From: Pseudomonas parafulva
GTDB lineage: Bacteria; Pseudomonadota; Gammaproteobacteria; Pseudomonadales; Pseudomonadaceae
NCBI RefSeq assembly: GCF_002021815.1
Contig: NZ_CP019952.1
Location: 155,001-219,000 of the forward strand
Length of the DNA stretch: 64,000 nucleotides
Reading direction: 5' to 3'
Position 1 is the stretch's first letter. Each line of letters begins with the position of its first letter. Of this stretch, positions 42,517 to 50,655 are shown in pieces. The notes under the pieces are model-generated. The model saw only the letters and a program-made list of their open reading frames with translations. It was not told where the DNA came from and did no database searches. The position numbers and the translations under genes were made by a program.

Positions 42517-43536
42517 ATGCGCAAATCCATCAGCCGCCTGGCGGCAAGCATCGGGCTGGGCGCAAGCCTCGTCATTGGCAGCCTCGTGGCCCCCGCCGCC
42601 GCCCAGGCAGAAGGCAAGATTCGTATCGCCGAACAGTTCGGCATCGTCTACCTGCTGCTCAATGTGGTGCGTGACCAGCACCTGATCGAAAAGCACGGCA
42701 AGGCGCAAGGCATCGACATCGACGTCGAGTGGGCACAGCTTTCCGGTGGCTCGGCCATCAACGACGCATTGCTGTCCGGCTCGGTGGATATCGCAGGTGC
42801 TGGCGTAGGCCCGCTGCTCACCGTCTGGGATCGAACCCGAGGGCGACAGAACGTCAAGGCCGTGGCTTCGCTGGGCAATTTCCCGTATTACCTGGTCAGC
42901 AGCAATCCGGCTGTGAAGACCATTGCGGATCTTTCCGACAAGGACCGCATCGCCGTGCCGGCGGTGGGGGTGTCCGTGCAGTCGCGCTTGCTGCAATACG
43001 CCGCGGCGCAGCAATGGGGAGACGAGCAATACAACCGCCTGGACAAGTACACCCTGGCGGTTCCTCATCCTGATGCGACGGCCGCCTTGCTGGCAGGCGG
43101 TACCGAACTCAACGGGCATTTCTCAAACCCGCCGTTCCAGGATCAGGCGCTGGCCAACAAGAACGTGCACATCGTGCTCGACAGCTACGACTTGCTTGGG
43201 CCGAATTCGCCCACGCTGCTGTTTGCCACCGAAAAATTCCGCAAGGACAACCCCAAGACGTACAGAGCCTTCGTCGATGCCATCGCCGAAGCGGCCACGT
43301 TTGCCCAGAACGACAAGGCGGCAGCCGCCGATACCTACATCCGGGTGACCAACGCTAAGATCGACCGCGCAAGCCTCATCAAGCTGATCGACAACCCTCG
43401 GTACGAATTTACCGTCACGCCAAAGAACACCTACAAGCTCGCCGAATTTCTCTACAGGGTCGGCGCGATCAAGCACAAGCCAGCGTCGTGGAAGGATTAT
43501 TTCTTCCAGGATGAACACCCGCTGCAGGGGAGCTGA
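42517..43536 (+). CDS. ABC transporter periplasmic substrate-binding protein (SsuA/TauA type)
   Basis: Exported binding protein of 339 residues with a signal peptide at about 1-32 (ASLVIGSLVAPAAAQA, cut before EGKIRIAEQ). The start is ATG 42517 with AAGGA seven bases upstream; a frame open 30 bases earlier overlaps the end of the dioxygenase gene. The fold type is the NMT1/SsuA-like periplasmic family, with LSGGSAINDALLSGSVDIAGAGVGP as the characteristic pattern. It is co-transcribed with the dioxygenase, ATPase and permease genes, so the ligand is probably an organosulfur or related small anion. Confidence 0.91.
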   Translation: MRKSISRLAASIGLGASLVIGSLVAPAAAQAEGKIRIAEQFGIVYLLLNVVRDQHLIEKHGKAQGIDIDVEWAQLSGGSAINDALLSGSVDIAGAGVGPLLTVWDRTRGRQNVKAVASLGNFPYYLVSSNPAVKTIADLSDKDRIAVPAVGVSVQSRLLQYAAAQQWGDEQYNRLDKYTLAVPHPDATAALLAGGTELNGHFSNPPFQDQALANKNVHIVLDSYDLLGPNSPTLLFATEKFRKDNPKTYRAFVDAIAEAATFAQNDKAAAADTYIRVTNAKIDRASLIKLIDNPRYEFTVTPKNTYKLAEFLYRVGAIKHKPASWKDYFFQDEHPLQGS

Positions 43537-43539
43537 GCC

Positions 43540-44403
43540 ATGACTGCGCCATTGCCAGGCCACACGGTCAGCACCTTGAGCCATCCCATAGCACCGCCGT
43601 TGTTGAACGTGCAGGGCCTTACCCTTGAATACCGCACCCGGCAACGGGTGGTACGCGCTACCCATCAGGTCAGTTTCGAGGTGGATCAGGCTGATCGCTT
43701 CGTCCTGCTGGGGCCATCCGGTTGTGGCAAGTCAACCTTGCTCAAAGCCGTGGCCGGCTTCATCGAACCCCGTGAAGGACAGATCCTGCTTCAGGGGCAA
43801 CCCGTCAGCGACCCGGGACCGGACCGCATCGTGGTGTTCCAGGAATTCGACCAGTTGCCGCCTTGGAAGACGGTGAAGCACAACGTCATGTTTCCACTGT
43901 TGGTATCGGGCCAATTGAAGCGGGCCGATGCTGAAGAGCGGGCGCTTCACTACCTGGAGAAAGTCGGTCTTGCAGCCTTTGCCGATGCCTACCCGCATAC
44001 GCTATCAGGCGGCATGAAAGCGCGCGTGGCGATTGCCAGGGCCTTGGCCACGCAGCCGAAGATATTGCTGATGGACGAACCGTTCGCCGCACTCGATGCA
44101 CTTACCCGGCGCAAGATGCAGGAAGAGTTGCTGCTGCTGTGGGAGGAAGTACGCTTCACCTTGCTGTTCGTCACCCACTCCATCGAAGAGGCCTTGGTGG
44201 TGGGCAACCGCATCTTGCTGCTCACGCCTCACCCCGGCCGGGTACGCGCCGAGGTGCACAGCCACCAATATCACCTGGGCAGCCTGGGGGGCAGCGATTT
44301 CCAGGCCAGTGCCCGGCGCATACACCGTTTGCTGTTCGATGAAGCGGCCGACCCCGCTCAAGTCGATGACATTGGTTTCAACGACATCCGCATTGCCTAC
44401 TGA
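43540..44403 (+). CDS. ABC transporter ATP-binding protein (SsuB/TauB type)
   Basis: Cytosolic ATPase of 287 residues powering the importer. It has Walker A GPSGCGKST at 58-66, Q-loop VFQEFDQLPPWKTV near 99-112, signature LSGGMKAR at 155-162, Walker B ILLMDEP at 175-181 and switch His in VTHSIEEA. It starts 3 bp after the binding-protein gene, and the permease gene follows after 15 bp. The C-terminal 45 residues after the core are longer than the minimum for the family. Confidence 0.94.
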   Translation: MTAPLPGHTVSTLSHPIAPPLLNVQGLTLEYRTRQRVVRATHQVSFEVDQADRFVLLGPSGCGKSTLLKAVAGFIEPREGQILLQGQPVSDPGPDRIVVFQEFDQLPPWKTVKHNVMFPLLVSGQLKRADAEERALHYLEKVGLAAFADAYPHTLSGGMKARVAIARALATQPKILLMDEPFAALDALTRRKMQEELLLLWEEVRFTLLFVTHSIEEALVVGNRILLLTPHPGRVRAEVHSHQYHLGSLGGSDFQASARRIHRLLFDEAADPAQVDDIGFNDIRIAY

Positions 44404-44418
44404 TCAGGAGCTTGAGCC

Positions 44419-45282
44419 ATGACCACAACCCCTGTGCGCCAGGAATACGAGGTGCAGCTGGAGCCATTGCTCAGCGTGCCTGTGGAACGCGACCTGTCGT
44501 TGAGTCAGCGCCTCTGGCAGCACGGTTGGCTGCGCAAGGCCGTCATCCTGATAGTTATCGCATTGCTGTGGGAAGCCGTCGCCCGTTATCAGGACAATGA
44601 CCTGCTGCTACCGACCTTCCTGCAGACAGCTGCCGCGCTGTGGGAAGGCCTGGTCAGTGGAGAGCTGCCGGCCAAGGTCGGCGTGTCGCTGGTGATCTTG
44701 CTCAAGGGCTACCTGCTAGGGATTATCCTGGCCTTTGGTCTCACCAGCCTGGCCGTCTCCACCCAGCTTGGGCGCGACCTGCTGAGCACCTTGACCTCGA
44801 TGTTCAACCCCCTGCCTGCCATCGCCCTGTTGCCATTGGCCTTGCTGTGGTTCGGGCTAGGCGACAACAGCCTGATCTTCGTCCTGGTGCATTCGGTGCT
44901 CTGGGCCCTGGCGCTCAATACCTATGCAGGGTTCCAGGGTGTTTCCAACACCCTGCGCATGGCCGGGCGCAACTATGGCCTCAAAGGGCTACGGCTGGTG
45001 ATGCACATCCTGGTGCCGGCGGCGTTGCCCTCGATCCTGTCCGGGCTCAAGATCGGCTGGGCGTTCGCCTGGCGCACGCTGATTGCCGCAGAACTGGTCT
45101 TTGGTGCCAGCAGCGGCAAAGGTGGCCTGGGTTGGTACATCTTTCAGAACCGCAACGAACTCTATACCGACAAGGTGTTCGCAGGCCTTGCGGTGGTCAT
45201 CCTGATCGGGCTGCTGGTTGAGGGGCTAGTCTTCAACACCCTGGAGCGCCTGACGGTCAAGCGCTGGGGCATGCAGCGCTGA
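44419..45282 (+). CDS. ABC transporter permease (SsuC/TauC type)
   Basis: Inner-membrane permease of 287 residues with about six membrane helices. The N-terminal 40 residues are cytosolic, the first helix is VILIVIALLWEAVA, and others include LLKGYLLGIILAFGLTSLA and ALLPLALLWFGLG. The coupling-loop (EAA-like) region is in GRNYGLKGLRLVMHILVPAALPSILSGLK, the usual place in BPD_transp_1 permeases. It is the last gene of the four-gene import and oxidation cluster and is followed by a convergent terminator. Confidence 0.93.
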   Translation: MTTTPVRQEYEVQLEPLLSVPVERDLSLSQRLWQHGWLRKAVILIVIALLWEAVARYQDNDLLLPTFLQTAAALWEGLVSGELPAKVGVSLVILLKGYLLGIILAFGLTSLAVSTQLGRDLLSTLTSMFNPLPAIALLPLALLWFGLGDNSLIFVLVHSVLWALALNTYAGFQGVSNTLRMAGRNYGLKGLRLVMHILVPAALPSILSGLKIGWAFAWRTLIAAELVFGASSGKGGLGWYIFQNRNELYTDKVFAGLAVVILIGLLVEGLVFNTLERLTVKRWGMQR

Positions 45283-45304
45283 GCTTGCAAGCGCCGGCGT
45301 TGGC

Positions 45305-45334
45305 CGCTCGCATTGGCCAAGGCCAATGCGAGCG
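45305..45334. terminator. Bidirectional terminator between the permease gene and the WYL-like regulator gene
   Basis: Perfect 14-bp arms, CGCTCGCATTGGCC (45305-45318) and GGCCAATGCGAGCG (45321-45334), in the gap between convergent genes. Confidence 0.75.
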
Positions 45335-45341
45335 TCCCTGG

Positions 45342-45902
45342 TCATGGTGTTAGATACTGGGCTGCGGCGTTGCTGAGAATCTTGCCGATCTCTTCGCGCA
45401 ACTGCGCAGGCTGCTCGACCACCAGTTCGTCCCCACGGCTCAAAAGCCACCAGCGCAACGAGCTCCCGTCGCTCACCGTGGCCCGCAGCCGATGCCCCTG
45501 GTCATGGGCGATCAACTGCATGTCGCTGCTCAGTGGAGCCTCTCGGAGCTGGCGCGCCAGTGGGTCACTGATGCGCGCCACCAATTCAATGCCTTCGCCC
45601 GGTGGCGCTTGCAGCGCTTCTCCTTTGAGATGCGCCAGCAGATCGGTGGTGCCGCGCAGCTCGCTGACAACGCCCGCGGCCCAGTGCCACCCGTAGGGAA
45701 TGCTCTTGTCGTTGCGCTCCAGCGGGAAGATCAACGACAGGTCATTGAGGTCGCGCTCTACGGTTCGCTTGCTGACGGTAAAGCCCAGGTCTCGTAGCCG
45801 ACAAGCCAGCTCGGAACTGGTGAGGCCTGGAGAACGGCCCGGTAGCTGGCGCAGCAGCGCCCACTGACGGCTGAGGGTGGCGCGAGTGGTGGCGAACGGC
45901 AA
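45342..45902 (-). CDS. Short WYL-family-like transcriptional regulator (HTH plus C-terminal domain)
   Basis: Protein of 186 residues. The N-terminus (about 8-75) is a DeoR/HTH_11-like winged helix with RRLRDLGFTVSKRTVERDLNDL-like spacing (visible: LGFTVSKRTVERDLNDLS). The C-terminus (about 105-180) resembles the WCX region of WYL regulators (IELVARISDPLARQLREAPL). The central WYL domain, about 100 residues in the usual 300-residue proteins, appears to be missing and no WYL motif is seen. It is convergent with the TauD/ABC cluster and could regulate it. There is no sign of a frameshift, so it looks like a natural short form. Confidence 0.78.
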   Translation of the reverse strand: MPFATTRATLSRQWALLRQLPGRSPGLTSSELACRLRDLGFTVSKRTVERDLNDLSLIFPLERNDKSIPYGWHWAAGVVSELRGTTDLLAHLKGEALQAPPGEGIELVARISDPLARQLREAPLSSDMQLIAHDQGHRLRATVSDGSSLRWWLLSRGDELVVEQPAQLREEIGKILSNAAAQYLTP

Positions 45903-46109
45903 AAGGTAACGTCCTTGTCTAGGCTTGCCGCTCTAGGATGGCGGCACGCGAGGGGCATGGCAATTGGCCACGGACCGCTCAGATCAAGTAAGTGACGTTT
46001 GGTTGCCTGCATCCGAATCGTTCGCGACAGGTTTTGACGTCCTGTTGCGCAGAATCACGCCTCATCACAGCCGAAGGTTGAGGTTGTGCGTCGTTCAATG
46101 AGGATGAAC

Positions 46110-46901
46110 ATGTCTGCTGTCGGCAATATCCATTCGCTGCTCGCCCGCCTGCTTCCGGCACAGGTGATCGTTTCGCCCGCTGTCGCCCGACGCCAGCGGC
46201 TGTTTGCAGGTGTCGGCATGCCCAGTCAACGGACGATGCTGGTCAGCCGTCTGGACGAAGCCAGTGACCTGCAAGCGGTCTACCAGGATCTGCGCCTGCA
46301 AGCCCTGCAGGGGAATGTGGCAGCGCTGAACGACCTGGGTTGGATCTGGCTCAATGGCAAGTACTGGCGTGCTGATACGGTGTTGGCCGGGCACCTTCTG
46401 CGCATGGCGGCATTGCAGGGCAGTGCCGTGGCCTGGTTCAACCTGGGGCAGCAGCACTACTTCGGCAAAGGTGTGGATCGTTCCTACACGCAGGCCGCCG
46501 AATGCTACCGCCAGGCGTTCGAGCGAGGCATGTCGCATGCGGCCGCTGCGCTGGGAGACTTGTACGAAGAAGAAGTGTGCGATGGCCCTATGCAATGGCA
46601 GGTCGATCCGCAGCTGGCCTACCGATGGTTCCTGCAGGGTGCCGAACAGGGTGAGGCACGCTGTCGTTTCGAGGTTGGCTACCGGCTGATTCACGGCCTG
46701 CATGTGCAACCGGAGCTCAAGCCGGCATTGTACTGGCTCGAACTGGCGGCCGCTGCGGGTGTGGTGCAGGCGGCAGAAGAACTGGCCGTGCACTTCAGTC
46801 GACGCGATCAGGAGCGCTATCAGCAATGGCGCGATCGCGCCGTGCAGATGGGCAGTACCTTGGCCCTGACCATGAAGCTGGAAGACCAAGTTCAGCCTTG
46901 A
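46110..46901 (+). CDS. Sel1-repeat (TPR-like) protein
   Basis: Protein of 263 residues with several Sel1-type helical repeats between about 50 and 235: AALNDLGWIWLNGKYWR, AVAWFNLGQQHYFGKGVDRS, AAAALGDLYEEEVCDGP, ARCRFEVGYRLIHGLHV and AAEELAVHFSRRD. Such repeats bind other proteins. ATG 46110 is preferred because GAGG ends six bases upstream; the frame also has ATGs at 46098 and 46104 and a GTG at 46086. There is no clear signal peptide. The function is unknown and neighbours give no clue: it is a single gene between a minus-strand regulator and a MarR operator. Confidence 0.83.
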   Translation: MSAVGNIHSLLARLLPAQVIVSPAVARRQRLFAGVGMPSQRTMLVSRLDEASDLQAVYQDLRLQALQGNVAALNDLGWIWLNGKYWRADTVLAGHLLRMAALQGSAVAWFNLGQQHYFGKGVDRSYTQAAECYRQAFERGMSHAAAALGDLYEEEVCDGPMQWQVDPQLAYRWFLQGAEQGEARCRFEVGYRLIHGLHVQPELKPALYWLELAAAAGVVQAAEELAVHFSRRDQERYQQWRDRAVQMGSTLALTMKLEDQVQP

Positions 46902-46998
46902 GGCGCTGGCGTGGGTAGCGGTTGGCCTGGCCGTGTGAACAAGATTTCATGCAGGCGCTTCGTCGCCCCCGGTTGACGGAAGGGGGAGCATCAGGCGT

Positions 46999-47026
46999 AT
47001 ATTGATAGTTAGCAAACTATGAATAT
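46999..47026. promoter_or_regulatory. 28-bp inverted repeat, likely MarR-type operator
   Basis: ATATTGATAGTT (46999-47010), AGCA, AACTATGAATAT (47015-47026). The arms match at 11 of 12 positions. The right end is 11 bp before the ATG of the MarR gene, so it overlaps the expected promoter or leader. Size and symmetry fit a MarR dimer site and suggest autorepression of the efflux operon. Confidence 0.75.
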
Positions 47027-47037
47027 ATGTGATTCCC

Positions 47038-47490
47038 ATGTCCCTTGATCTTCTGCGTCTTCAGGTCAGCAGTGGCCTGGTCGTTGCCGCTCGGCACTGG
47101 CGCCGCATCTGCCACATGGCACTGACCGGCTACGGCATTTCCGAAGCCTGTGCCGCGCCACTGCTGATGATCGTGCGCCTGGGCGATGGCGTGCACCAGG
47201 TGGCGGTCGCCCAGGCGGCCGGGCTGGAAAGCCCGTCCCTGGTGCGCTTGCTCGACCAGCTGTGCAGGGCCGGGTTGGTGTTGCGTAGCGAAGATCCGAT
47301 GGACAGGCGCGCCAAGGCCCTGAGCCTTACGGCTGAAGGGCGCGTGCTGGCCGAGGCCATCGAGGCGGAGTTGGTGAGGGTGCGCGGTGATGTGCTGAGC
47401 CGGCTCGATCCAGAGGACCTGCAGGCCACGCTGCGTGTACTGCGCGCATTCGAAGCAGCCGGGCTGGGCAGCACGGGCGGGGTCGCATGA
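47038..47490 (+). CDS. MarR-family transcriptional regulator
   Basis: Regulator of 150 residues with helical dimerisation ends and a central winged helix: VAVAQAAGLESPSLVRLLDQLCRAGLV, then the wing SEDPMDRRAKALSLTAEGR, a MarR signature. ATG 47038 is chosen over GTG 47029 because the protein then starts at the normal family position; neither has a strong ribosome-binding site. It heads an efflux operon, its stop overlaps the next start by 4 nt, and a near-perfect palindrome lies just upstream. It probably represses the operon until an aromatic or other small ligand releases it. Confidence 0.92.
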   Translation: MSLDLLRLQVSSGLVVAARHWRRICHMALTGYGISEACAAPLLMIVRLGDGVHQVAVAQAAGLESPSLVRLLDQLCRAGLVLRSEDPMDRRAKALSLTAEGRVLAEAIEAELVRVRGDVLSRLDPEDLQATLRVLRAFEAAGLGSTGGVA

Positions 47491-49574
47491 ACGGCTTCTT
47501 CAGCTCGGTGCCACCGGCGCGCGATTGGTTCTACGGCGTGCGCACATTCGCCGCCTCCATGATCGCGCTATATATCGCCCTGCTCATGCAGTTGCCGCGC
47601 CCGTACTGGGCCATGGCGACCGTCTACATCGTTTCCAGCCCCTTCCTGGGGCCTACCAGCTCCAAGGCGTTGTACCGCGCCCTGGGCACCTTGCTGGGCG
47701 CCGCTGGGGCAGTGCTGCTGGTACCGCCCCTGGTGCAGTCGCCGCTGCTGCTGAGCATCGCAGTGGCCCTGTGGACGGGGACGTTGCTGTTCCTCTCGCT
47801 GAATGTGCGCACGGCCAACAACTACGTGTTCATGCTGGCCGGGTATACCTTGCCGATGATCGCCCTGGCAGTGGTCGATAACCCATTGGCCGTGTTCGAC
47901 GTGGCTTCCTCGCGGGCCCAGGAAATCTGCCTGGGGATCGTCTGCGCAGCCGTGGTCGGGGCCATTTTCTGGCCACGACGGCTGGCGCCCGTGGTGGTAG
48001 GGGCGACAGGCAACTGGTTCAACGATGCCATTCGCTACAGCGACAGCTATCTTGCCCGGCAGCAGAGCACGGTCGATGTCGGTGGCATGCGCGGGGCGAT
48101 GGTGGCGACCTTCAACTCACTGGAGTTGATGATCGGCCAGCTCGGCCATGAAGGTACCGGCCCCCATACCTTGAAAAACGCCCGTGAGCTACGTGGGCGC
48201 ATGATCCACCTGCTGCCGGTCATCGACGCGCTGGACGATGCATTGGCGGCCTTGCAAGGGCACGCTGCGCAGCAATTTGAACACATCCTGCCTGTGCTCG
48301 ATGCTGCACGTGAATGGCTCAAGGGCACCGCAGACAGCCCCTCTGTCCAGCGGTGGGCAGCTCTGCATCAAAGGATCGACGATCTGCGCCCGGATGCGGC
48401 TGCACTGGACCAACGGGCCGAGCTGTTGCTGTCCAATGCGCTCTATCGGCTCACCGAATGGGTAGACCTGTGGCAGGACTGCTGTACCTTGCAGCATGCC
48501 CTGCGTACCGACGACGCCACACCCTGGCGCGCCGTTTACCGGCACTGGCGCCTGGCGCGCTTGCGGCCATTCTTCGACCGGGGCCTGATGCTCTACTCGG
48601 TCACCTCCACCGTCCTGGCCATCATCGTTGCCTGCGGCCTGTGGATCGGCCTGGGCTGGAATGATGGCGCCAGTGCGGTGATCCTGGCTGCCGTCTCATG
48701 CAGCTTCTTCGCGGCGATGGACGACCCGGCCCCACAGATCTACCGTTTTTTCTTCTGGACCCTGTTGTCGGTCATTTTCTCGAGCCTGTATTTGTTCCTT
48801 GTGCTGCCCAACCTGCATGACTTCCCGATGCTGGTACTGGCCTTCGCCGTGCCTTTCATCTGCATCGGCACGTTGACGGTACAGCCACGCTTTTACTTAG
48901 GGACATTGCTGACCATCGTCAACACCTCGACCTTCATCAGCATCCAGGGTGCCTACGACGCCGATTTCTTCACCTTCCTCAATTCCAACCTCGCCGGCCC
49001 GGTTGGCCTGCTCTTCGCGTTCATCTGGACCCTGGTCATGCGCCCCTTCGGTGTGGAGCTGGCTGCCAAGCGCATGACCCGTTTCGCCTGGCGCGACATC
49101 GTCGAGGTGACCGAGCACGCAACCTTGGCCGAGCATCGCAAGGTGGGTGTAAAAATGCTCGATCGCCTGATGCAGCATTTACCTCGCCTGTCGCAAACCG
49201 GCCAGGACAGCAGCGTGGCGCTACGGGACTTGCGTGTTGGGCTGAACCTGCTCGACTTGCTGGCGTACATGCCGCGTGCCGGTCAGGTCGCCCGTGAACG
49301 ACTGGCCTTGGTGGTCGCTGAAGTGGGTGCCCATTACGCGGCCTGCCTGCGCGCCGGTGAGCGGCTGCACGCGCCACCTGCACTCTTGCGCAACATGGAA
49401 AGGGCCCGGCTGGCGCTCAGTCTCGATGAGCCCTGCGAACGCCTCGACGCCCGCCCGCATTTGTTGCATGCGCTGGCTGGCCTGCGCCTGGCGCTGCTGC
49501 CAGGCGTCGAGGTCATGCTCGAGCCTGCGGAGCAACTGCAACTACCGTCTGGCCTGGATGGAGCACCCCTGTGA
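47487..49574 (+). CDS. FUSC-family inner-membrane efflux protein (AaeB-like)
   Basis: Protein of 695 residues with the double layout of AaeB/FUSC proteins: a first set of membrane helices at about 20-165 (MIALYIALLMQLPRPYWAMATVYIV), a soluble part, a second set at about 365-510 (GLMLYSVTSTVLAIIVACGLWIGLGWNDG), then a soluble C-terminus. AaeB with the adaptor AaeA exports aromatic carboxylic acids in E. coli. Here it is coupled by 4-nt overlaps to the MarR gene upstream and the DUF1656 gene downstream. The exported compound cannot be read from the sequence. Confidence 0.93.
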   Translation: MNGFFSSVPPARDWFYGVRTFAASMIALYIALLMQLPRPYWAMATVYIVSSPFLGPTSSKALYRALGTLLGAAGAVLLVPPLVQSPLLLSIAVALWTGTLLFLSLNVRTANNYVFMLAGYTLPMIALAVVDNPLAVFDVASSRAQEICLGIVCAAVVGAIFWPRRLAPVVVGATGNWFNDAIRYSDSYLARQQSTVDVGGMRGAMVATFNSLELMIGQLGHEGTGPHTLKNARELRGRMIHLLPVIDALDDALAALQGHAAQQFEHILPVLDAAREWLKGTADSPSVQRWAALHQRIDDLRPDAAALDQRAELLLSNALYRLTEWVDLWQDCCTLQHALRTDDATPWRAVYRHWRLARLRPFFDRGLMLYSVTSTVLAIIVACGLWIGLGWNDGASAVILAAVSCSFFAAMDDPAPQIYRFFFWTLLSVIFSSLYLFLVLPNLHDFPMLVLAFAVPFICIGTLTVQPRFYLGTLLTIVNTSTFISIQGAYDADFFTFLNSNLAGPVGLLFAFIWTLVMRPFGVELAAKRMTRFAWRDIVEVTEHATLAEHRKVGVKMLDRLMQHLPRLSQTGQDSSVALRDLRVGLNLLDLLAYMPRAGQVARERLALVVAEVGAHYAACLRAGERLHAPPALLRNMERARLALSLDEPCERLDARPHLLHALAGLRLALLPGVEVMLEPAEQLQLPSGLDGAPL

Positions 49575-49783
49575 TCGGTGAACTGGATATCAGTGGGGTA
49601 TTCCTGCCCACGCTGCTGGTGATGATGATTGGAACCTACCTGCTGTTTCTGGGTGTCCACGCCGTACTGGTGCGTGTGCACTTCTATCGCCTGGTCTGGC
49701 ACCGGGCATTGTTCAACGTTGCCCTCTACGCCGTGCTGCTCGGTGCGGTGGACCACTTCTGTCGAAGCCTGATGCTGCCATGA
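49571..49783 (+). CDS. DUF1656 small membrane protein (AaeX-like)
   Basis: Protein of 70 residues with two hydrophobic helices (VFLPTLLVMMIGTYLLFLG and FNVALYAVLLGAV) joined by a basic loop. This is the DUF1656/AaeX pattern regularly found between FUSC and HlyD genes. It starts with GTG, overlapping the FUSC stop by 4 nt (GTGA), and its own stop overlaps the next ATG. Its exact role in the pump is unknown. Confidence 0.92.
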   Translation: MIGELDISGVFLPTLLVMMIGTYLLFLGVHAVLVRVHFYRLVWHRALFNVALYAVLLGAVDHFCRSLMLP

Positions 49784-50655
49784 AAAAACCTTTGCTGACC
49801 CTGGGCCGTGTGGTCCTTACTCTGTTGGTCGTGACATTTGCCGCCGTACTCGTCTGGCAGATGGTTGTGTACTACCTGTTCGCACCCTGGACGCGCGATG
49901 GCCACATTCGCGCCGATGTGATCCAGATCGCCCCGGACGTATCCGGGTTGATCCAGAAGGTCGAGGTGCGCGACAACCAGACCGTCAAGCGTGGCGATGT
50001 GCTGTTCACCATCGACCAGGACCGTTTCACCCTGGCGCTGCGTCAGGCCAAGGCCACGCTCGGCGAGCGTCAGGAAACTTTGGCCCAGGCCTCGCGGGAG
50101 GTGAACCGTAATCGTAAGTTGGGCAACCTGGTCGCGGCCGAACAGCTCGAAGAAAGCCAGTCGCGCCAAGCGCGCGCCCGCTCGGCGGTCAGTGAGGCGC
50201 AGGTGGCTGTCGACAGTGCCCAGTTGAACCTGGATCGCTCGGTGGTGCGCAGCCCCGTGGACGGTTATCTCAACGATCGCGCGCCGCGCAACCATGAGTT
50301 CGTAACCGCCGGGCGACCGGTGCTGTCGGTGGTCGACAGTGCCTCTTATCACGTCGATGGCTACTTCGAGGAAACCAAGCTGGGGGGCATTCACATCGGG
50401 GACGTGGTGGATATTCGTGTGATGGGCGACAACACCCGCCTGCGCGGGCATGTGGAAAGCTTTGCAGCCGGCATCGAGGACCGCGACCGCAGCAGCGGCA
50501 CCAACCTGCTGCCCAACGTCAACCCTGCCTTCAGCTGGGTGAGGCTGGCCCAGCGGATTCCGGTGCGGATCGCCTTTGACGAAGTCCCGCAGGATTTCCG
50601 CATGATTGCCGGGCGAACCGCCACCGTCTCGATCGTCGAGGACATGCACCCATGA
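49780..50655 (+). CDS. HlyD-family periplasmic adaptor of the efflux pump (AaeA/EmrA-like)
   Basis: Protein of 291 residues with one N-terminal membrane anchor at about 9-32, a lipoyl-like half (IQIAPDVSGLIQKVEVRDNQTVKRGDVLFTID), a short coiled-coil hairpin at about 80-150, the second lipoyl half (LDRSVVRSPVDGYLNDRAPRNHEFV) and a beta-barrel domain. It bridges the FUSC pump and the outer-membrane channel encoded next. Start and stop both overlap neighbours by 4 nt (ATGA). Confidence 0.94.
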   Translation: MKKPLLTLGRVVLTLLVVTFAAVLVWQMVVYYLFAPWTRDGHIRADVIQIAPDVSGLIQKVEVRDNQTVKRGDVLFTIDQDRFTLALRQAKATLGERQETLAQASREVNRNRKLGNLVAAEQLEESQSRQARARSAVSEAQVAVDSAQLNLDRSVVRSPVDGYLNDRAPRNHEFVTAGRPVLSVVDSASYHVDGYFEETKLGGIHIGDVVDIRVMGDNTRLRGHVESFAAGIEDRDRSSGTNLLPNVNPAFSWVRLAQRIPVRIAFDEVPQDFRMIAGRTATVSIVEDMHP

